The position numbers and the translations under genes are program-made. Of a DNA stretch of 64,000 nt, positions 59,236 through 64,000 are shown one piece after another. This DNA is from Granulicella sibirica (GTDB lineage: Bacteria; Acidobacteriota; Terriglobia; Terriglobales; Acidobacteriaceae). The stretch spans positions 62,001 through 126,000 of the forward strand of contig NZ_RDSM01000004.1 in NCBI RefSeq assembly GCF_004115155.1. The letters run 5' to 3'. Each line of letters begins with the position of its first letter. Position 1 is the first letter of the stretch. The notes under the pieces were generated by a model that was given only the letters and a program-made list of their open reading frames with translations, did no database searches and was not told the DNA's origin.

Positions 59236-60872
59236 CGGTGGCGGCAGCCCGGGGTGTGACCTCCCATTGCAATCGTCCTGATACCTCGGACCTGCCGCAA
59301 TCGGGTCAGGCCGCGGTGTTTTTGATCGCAGTCCTTGGCATCTTTCTCCTCGCTGTCTTCGGCTTCGCAGTTGACCTCACAAATATCTGGTTTCATCGGC
59401 AAACGGCGGTTGCGGCAGCGGATGCTGCCTGCCAGGCGGGTGCGCAGGATATGCTGGCCAGCAGCAGTGGCTTAGCTCTACCCGGCACTGGCTTCATCCC
59501 AGGAACATCAAGCGACTGCGTGAGCAGTCCCTTGGCCACCATGTGCAGCTACGCCGCTGCAAACAGCTATAACGGTACGGGTCTCGTTGCGGGAGCAGCC
59601 TCGAATGCTATCTCGTGGACATTTCCACCTACAGTGACCGGCGTGGTGCCTGGCCTCGGCACGTATCCTTTCATGCAAGTTCTTATAGCTGAGAATGTCA
59701 AGACGTACTTCATCTCTCTGCTCAATGCCTCGCATGTGCAGAGGTTGAACGTCTCGAGCACCTGCGGAGTCACCCTAACGAAGGGCTCCATTCCCATGCT
59801 CGTACTCAACCCCACTCTTCTGGGAGCTTTCAACTACTCTTTGGCTGGCCAACTCAATATTGTCGGCGGACCGCAACGGGCCTTGCAGGTGAATTCAACG
59901 AGTCCTTTGGCGGTGAGCTGGCTCCTGGGGATGATCAATCTCAGCGCGGCCGGCCCAAACCAGACCGGAGGCGACGTCGGGATCGTTGGCGGTCCGGCTA
60001 CTGCACCTGGACTTCCAGCCGGCTCCGGATTTCAAGGTGGCACCACGGGTTCCTGGAAGGGGAACGTGCTCCCGGTGGCTGATCCATTTGCAGCGATTGG
60101 TGCGCCGACGAGTATTCTAAGCATCACCCCGCCATCCTTGACTGGAACATGGGTTGCCTACGGGGTAGACGGTTGTCCTAACCACCTCGGCCAACTGCTT
60201 GCTCCAACGCACTCCTGCTTGGAGTACGGTCCGGGCTACTATCCGCTCGGCATCGACCTGTCACTCGTGCTGTCTACAACGGCTATCTTCAAACCAGGAA
60301 TCTATTATCTTGGCGGCCCGCTCAACTCAGGGTTGACCAACACTCTCCGGGTCGCCAAACCCTCAGGGTATCTGCAGACCGACGGAGTCATGATGTACTT
60401 CGCGGGCCTTTCTTCTCTTAACCTATCCAGTGTTCCAGCGAGTGGGGTAGATAGTGTAGCGGCCACGGACCTGACCTGCGACGGCTCATCGCCACCGGCG
60501 GGGCTGGGTCTCGGAACGACTATCTCTGGCAACGTGCTTTATGGCCAATGTGCAGCAAATGGTACCTACTTCGACTCAGGTGGCGACACCTCCGACGTAC
60601 GATCAGCGACGGGAAGCCGTGGGGTTCTCCTCTTCCAAAGCCATAGTGTTGCCAGCAGTCCAGCGCTCTCGGGTGTGGGCCCGAATGCATTCGCCGGAAC
60701 TCTCTATTTCCACTCTTCCTCGTATCTCGACGTCCTTAGCGTGACCGGAAGTAATAACTCCGTCTTTGGCGAGGTTGTGTCCGATCAGGTGAGTCTCTTG
60801 GGCGGATCGTTAACTCTGGCGCCAAGCCCAACGACGAATATGACGCTGTCCAAGATCTCAATCTTCAATTAA
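59232..60872 (+). CDS. TadG-like pilus-associated protein
   Basis: A protein of about 546 residues. 'QSGQAAVFLIAVLGIFLLAV', then 'DLTNIWFHRQTAVAAADAAC' and 'QAGAQDML' match the TadG/Flp-assembly N-terminal domain. The rest (about 80-546) is a Gly/Ser/Thr-rich, beta-type extracytoplasmic domain with no von Willebrand A motif that I can see. TadG anchors or shapes the Tad pilus. The start TTG 59232 overlaps the previous stop (TTGA), and GGGAGG lies eight bases before. It is probably surface exposed or periplasmic. The C-terminal domain is not recognised. Confidence 0.82.
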   Translation: MTVAAARGVTSHCNRPDTSDLPQSGQAAVFLIAVLGIFLLAVFGFAVDLTNIWFHRQTAVAAADAACQAGAQDMLASSSGLALPGTGFIPGTSSDCVSSPLATMCSYAAANSYNGTGLVAGAASNAISWTFPPTVTGVVPGLGTYPFMQVLIAENVKTYFISLLNASHVQRLNVSSTCGVTLTKGSIPMLVLNPTLLGAFNYSLAGQLNIVGGPQRALQVNSTSPLAVSWLLGMINLSAAGPNQTGGDVGIVGGPATAPGLPAGSGFQGGTTGSWKGNVLPVADPFAAIGAPTSILSITPPSLTGTWVAYGVDGCPNHLGQLLAPTHSCLEYGPGYYPLGIDLSLVLSTTAIFKPGIYYLGGPLNSGLTNTLRVAKPSGYLQTDGVMMYFAGLSSLNLSSVPASGVDSVAATDLTCDGSSPPAGLGLGTTISGNVLYGQCAANGTYFDSGGDTSDVRSATGSRGVLLFQSHSVASSPALSGVGPNAFAGTLYFHSSSYLDVLSVTGSNNSVFGEVVSDQVSLLGGSLTLAPSPTTNMTLSKISIFN

Positions 60873-61026
60873 GGTCCCATTACGTTTCGCTTGCCTGAGG
60901 CGGATCGTGCGCTCATGTCATTTCGTCTTTTCGTCGATAACTAAAGTACGCAGTTCTTAGCTGCCGGATGAGTTGCGAGACTCATCAAACCGAGCCGAGA
61001 TCCCCGTTCGACCAGGAGAAAGCATC

Positions 61027-61209
61027 ATGACGCAGATACGCATCGTGTTCGAGCTATTGTTGAAGGACGAGTCGGGCCAGGATCTTATCGAGTATGCACT
61101 CGTTGCGGGACTCATTGCCTTGGGTGCTGTTGCTGCGATGTCCGGTCTGGCAACAAAGATCGGTACCGCCTTCAACACAGTTGGCAGCCAACTCACCAGC
61201 GCGATGTAA
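61027..61209 (+). CDS. flp: Flp-family type IVb pilin
   Basis: A 60-residue prepilin. 'LLLKDESGQDLIEYALVAGL' contains the cleavage site G17|Q18, with Glu at +5 (E22) and Tyr at +6, the Flp hallmark. Gly/Ala-rich membrane helix and a short soluble tail ('GTAFNTVGSQLTSAM') follow. AGGAGA lies eight bases before the ATG at 61027; the frame is open 18 codons more. It is the main pilin of the locus and is processed by the peptidase encoded just downstream. Confidence 0.93.
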   Translation: MTQIRIVFELLLKDESGQDLIEYALVAGLIALGAVAAMSGLATKIGTAFNTVGSQLTSAM

Positions 61210-61307
61210 ACCGGGGAAGTGGCCTGAGCGACTCGTCTCCGAGAGTCCGAGACCGCTGCAAAGAACATCGCGCCAAGTTTCAAACATGGTGGATCGCGGA
61301 GCATTTC

Positions 61308-61856
61308 ATGGCAGTCCCAGCAGCTTTCGTCTATCTAGGAACTGCCCTCATTGTCGCCAGCGTCGCGGCTTTCCATGATGTGCGCGAGCGAAGAATCTCC
61401 AACCGTCTCACAGGGCCGTCGGTTCTCACTGGCCTACTCATTCATTTTGTCCTGGGTGGATTCCGCCAACTTGGCCTATCGCTGCTCGGGGGGATGATCG
61501 CGGGTGGGATTTTCCTTTTCTTCTATCTCGCAGGGGGGTTGGGCGCGGGCGATGTGAAGCTCATGACTGCGGTGGGCTGCATCACAGGCATTGGATACAT
61601 CCGGGATATCCTGCTGGTCACTGTGATCTTGGGTGCGGTTTTCGCCATCATCCTCGCTTTTGCGCATGGGCGCGTGCGTACTACGCTGGCCAATGTGTCG
61701 ATTCTGCTCGCGCATCACCGAACCGCGGGACTCACCGCGCATCCTGAACTCAATCTTGGCAACCGCGCGACCTTACGGTTGCCGTACGCACTACCCATCG
61801 CGTGTGGCTGCCTCACGGTCTTCGCTATGCAGGTCTTTCGGGGGGCCGAACTGTGA
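61308..61856 (+). CDS. cpaA: Prepilin peptidase (A24, CpaA/TadV-like)
   Basis: A 182-residue inner-membrane aspartyl protease with six helices. The two catalytic Asp residues are visible: D24 in F-H-D-V-R-E-R-R-I and D82 in G-L-G-A-G-D-V-K-L. The size fits the short TadV/CpaA type without the methyltransferase domain. It cleaves Flp and TadE/F-like prepilins. Its TGA overlaps the GTG of cpaB. Confidence 0.93.
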   Translation: MAVPAAFVYLGTALIVASVAAFHDVRERRISNRLTGPSVLTGLLIHFVLGGFRQLGLSLLGGMIAGGIFLFFYLAGGLGAGDVKLMTAVGCITGIGYIRDILLVTVILGAVFAIILAFAHGRVRTTLANVSILLAHHRTAGLTAHPELNLGNRATLRLPYALPIACGCLTVFAMQVFRGAEL

Positions 61857-62695
61857 TCTTCCGCCGCCTCGCCTTCGCGATGACTGTGGCGCTCGTTATC
61901 TCGGCTGGATGCACCTATCTGCTGAGTCGCAAGATCATTGCGAGCGTGGCCCGTCAGCAGCCGGATCAACGCTACGTTGCGCCAGCTACGCCACTGTCGG
62001 CCGGAGAGGTGCTCAAGGGACAGAACCTGCAGATCGTGAACTGGCCCGCGGCGCATCCCGTCGCAGGTTCGTTCAGCCGCATAGAAGACTTAGCGGGGCG
62101 AACCCTGCTCTATCCTGTGGACAAGGGCCAGCCGATCACCGACAAATATGTGACCGTCGTTGGGTCAGGTTCAGGACTTGCGGGAAAGATTCCGGATGGT
62201 ATGCGGGGAGTCTCCTTGCGCTCAGACGAAGTGATTGGCGTAGGTGGCTTTCTCGTTCCCGGCTCTCGCCTGGATGTTCTCTTGACGTATCGATCCGAGC
62301 GCATCGGGGAGCCGATCACGGTTACGGTGCTGCAGGATGCGGTCGTTCTGGCGGCTGGGCACCAGGTTCAGCCGGAGCCGGAGAACAAGCCATCGGTAGC
62401 CACTGTTGTTACACTCCTGCTCACGCCTGACGAAGCACAGCGTGCTGTGCTGGCCAGTACGCAGGGCTCAATCCATTTCGTGTTGCGCAGCGGTTCTGAT
62501 CGAGTGAAGAATCAGGAATCCCCGGTGCTCCTATCCCAGCTCTCAGGGGTGTCCGCGCCAGTTTCCGCGCCCCGAACCAGAAGCGAAAAAGAGATTCCCG
62601 TGGTTAGGATGGGGGCACCACGAGGCTTCGTCGTAGAGACGATTCTCGGCGACAAACTGAGTGTCGAGACCTTCCCGAGGCCCGCCCTGCAATGA
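61853..62695 (+). CDS. cpaB: Flp pilus assembly protein CpaB (RcpC-like)
   Basis: A 280-residue periplasmic protein with an N-terminal membrane helix ('AFAMTVALVISAGCTYLL'). A SAF-like domain follows ('ATPLSAGEVLKGQNLQIVNW', 'RTLLYPVDKGQPITDKYV'), then the RcpC/CpaB domain ('RGVSLRSDEVIGVGGFLVPG', 'SRLDVLLTY', 'VTLLLTPDEAQRAVLASTQG'). It helps the secretin to assemble. GTG 61853 overlaps the peptidase stop (GTGA), and its own stop overlaps the secretin start (ATGA). Confidence 0.93.
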   Translation: MIFRRLAFAMTVALVISAGCTYLLSRKIIASVARQQPDQRYVAPATPLSAGEVLKGQNLQIVNWPAAHPVAGSFSRIEDLAGRTLLYPVDKGQPITDKYVTVVGSGSGLAGKIPDGMRGVSLRSDEVIGVGGFLVPGSRLDVLLTYRSERIGEPITVTVLQDAVVLAAGHQVQPEPENKPSVATVVTLLLTPDEAQRAVLASTQGSIHFVLRSGSDRVKNQESPVLLSQLSGVSAPVSAPRTRSEKEIPVVRMGAPRGFVVETILGDKLSVETFPRPALQ

Positions 62696-64000
62696 TCATC
62701 CTCGTGTCACGGAAGCTTTCTCTACTGCTCCTTCTTTTCATAACCCCTCGTGGGATACCCCCCTCGTATGCCCAGACTCTGCCTGCATCCGGGGGCGGCC
62801 CCACTGCCGAAAGCTACAAGCCTCAACTGGAAGCAGTTCCATCCTATGAGACGCTTCATGTCATCGTGGGCCGGTCGCTCGTACTTCGACGAGGGAACCC
62901 TATTCGCCGGATCTATATCGGCAACCCGGCGGTTCTTCAAAGCTTCGCGGCGGATCCTCAGGAGATTGTGCTGACTGCGAAGACACCCGGTACCAGCAGT
63001 CTTGTCCTCTGGGACTCTCGCAATATCTCTTCCCTCTACACCGTATCGTCCGACATTGATCCTGAAGGTATCCGCAAGGCGCTTCGTCAGGCCTATCCCA
63101 CAAGTTCGATCGATGTGGATAGTCTTGAAGGGAGGCTTTCGCTCTCTGGCATCGTTTCCTCTGCGGAGGCATCTGAAGGCGCCGCGAAGCTCGCGGCCGT
63201 CTTTACCAAGGAAGTTGCGAATTCCCTGCGTGTCGTTGCTGTTCATGGCAAGCAGGTAGAGCTGAAGCTACGCATCGTTGAGGTAGATCGAAGCAAGTTG
63301 GAACAGTTTGGCGTGAACTTCAGCGTTGGCGGAAGGACAGCGGCCGGTATCTCGACGCAACAGTTCAGCGATCCACTCAACATCTCTTTTTTCAACTCAA
63401 AGCTGAACCTTGGAATGCAGATCCAGGATCTTGAGCAGAAACAGATCCTTCAAGTGCTCGCCGAGCCAACTCTCACCACAATGAGTGGCTTACCTGCCCG
63501 TTTTCTCTCCGGAGGAGAGTTTCCTTTTCCTGTGGTGCAGGGCGGCACCGCAAATAGCACTGCGGTCACCATCCAGTTTCGCTCTTACGGGGTGAAAGTA
63601 GATTTCACTCCGACGGTCAATTCCGATGGTTCGATTCATCTGAAGGTCGCACCCGAGGTCAGCACTCTGGACTACACCAACTCGGTTACGATATCGGGCT
63701 TTGTTATTCCAGCGCTTTCAACACGACGCGCTGAAACGGAGGTTGAGCTTAGAGACGGACAGACCTTCATGCTCTCGGGGCTGCTGGATCACAGAACGAC
63801 GGAAAGCCTCTCAAGGCTACCGGGCATTGCGAATATTCCCTTACTTGGACAGATGTTTCGCTCGAAGAATAACAACCGCTCCGTCGTAGAGTTGGTTGTG
63901 CTCGTGACGTTAAAGATCGTCGACCCTCTTACAGAGACAGAAACGGTCGGAGAGCCGAAGCCCGCCGTGCCTGCCATGGATGCCACTACCTTCGATCAAC
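62692..64000 (+). CDS. cpaC: Tad pilus secretin CpaC/RcpA, cut by the right edge of the window
   Basis: A secretin reading from ATG 62692 (ATGA overlap with cpaB) to the window end, at least 436 residues with no stop, so it is partial. A signal peptide (about 10-33, ending P-S-Y-A-Q) is followed by the secretin N-domain ('YETLHVIVGRSLVLRRGNPI'), a BON-like domain ('DPEGIRKALRQAYPTSSIDV'), 'LKLRIVEVDRSKLEQFGVNF', and the secretin core ('VLAEPTLTTMSGLPARFLSG', 'VQGGTANSTAVTIQFRSYGV', 'PGIANIPLLGQMFRS', 'VELVVLVTLKIVDPL'). It forms the outer-membrane pore for the Flp pilus. CpaE, the TadA ATPase and TadB/C are expected just beyond. Confidence 0.93.
   Translation, partial: MIILVSRKLSLLLLLFITPRGIPPSYAQTLPASGGGPTAESYKPQLEAVPSYETLHVIVGRSLVLRRGNPIRRIYIGNPAVLQSFAADPQEIVLTAKTPGTSSLVLWDSRNISSLYTVSSDIDPEGIRKALRQAYPTSSIDVDSLEGRLSLSGIVSSAEASEGAAKLAAVFTKEVANSLRVVAVHGKQVELKLRIVEVDRSKLEQFGVNFSVGGRTAAGISTQQFSDPLNISFFNSKLNLGMQIQDLEQKQILQVLAEPTLTTMSGLPARFLSGGEFPFPVVQGGTANSTAVTIQFRSYGVKVDFTPTVNSDGSIHLKVAPEVSTLDYTNSVTISGFVIPALSTRRAETEVELRDGQTFMLSGLLDHRTTESLSRLPGIANIPLLGQMFRSKNNNRSVVELVVLVTLKIVDPLTETETVGEPKPAVPAMDATTFDQ

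Overview
The window looks like chromosomal DNA of a high-G+C acidobacterium, most likely class Terriglobia (Granulicella/Edaphobacter/Terriglobus relatives). This is inferred from gene content, not from a marker gene. The clues are two very large Oar-like TonB-dependent receptors with N-terminal carboxypeptidase-regulatory domains, four CRTAC1-type (FG-GAP plus ASPIC/UnbV) proteins with TPR partners, a receiver-like protein without its phosphoacceptor, and a 'DPDIWWHLRN'-type membrane protein. I see no rRNA, tRNA, CRISPR array, IS element or prophage.

Layout. 0.1-7.4 kb: a tripartite RND efflux operon with overlapping genes (inner-membrane pump, membrane fusion protein, outer-membrane factor). 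7.4-8.7 kb: a small soluble histidine kinase and a degenerate receiver-like protein on the minus strand. 8.9-20.6 kb: enzymes and envelope genes, namely a prolyl oligopeptidase, an MscS channel with a long periplasmic part, an S1/P1 nuclease, a frameshifted histidine phosphatase, a Gfo/Idh/MocA oxidoreductase, a HugZ-like flavin/heme protein, a GH3 beta-glucosidase and glucose-6-phosphate dehydrogenase. 20.7-22.6 kb: a SET-domain protein, then one minus-strand and three tandem plus-strand small peptides with a Gly-Gly leader ending. The three tandem peptides share the core N-P-Q-P-L-P-P. They are too short for routine gene calling and are the best candidate here for a little-described system. 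22.7-25.5 kb: a redoxin overlapping a cytochrome c / copper-monooxygenase-like / TPR fusion.

25.5-49.9 kb holds two parallel nutrient-uptake loci. Locus A has a GntR-LacI hybrid regulator, three CRTAC1 proteins, a TPR protein and a TonB-dependent receptor, with a divergent secreted GH13 alpha-glucosidase. Locus B has a CRTAC1 protein, a TPR protein, a TonB-dependent receptor and a LacI regulator. Both receptors have the same 13-base promoter element, with the same 18-base spacing to a possible -10. Between the loci lie a methyltransferase, a DUF4197 protein and a small secreted protein.

50-58 kb: small conserved-looking proteins, a promoter-like/hairpin region, a zinc-finger-like ORF that stays open through a whole antisense EAL-HDOD gene, a MATE exporter, a GT87-like mannosyltransferase and a polytopic membrane protein. 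58.1-64 kb: the start of a Tad/Flp pilus operon (two TadE-like pseudopilins, a TadG-like protein, Flp pilin, prepilin peptidase, CpaB, secretin CpaC) that runs off the right edge. The ATPase and platform genes are probably just outside.
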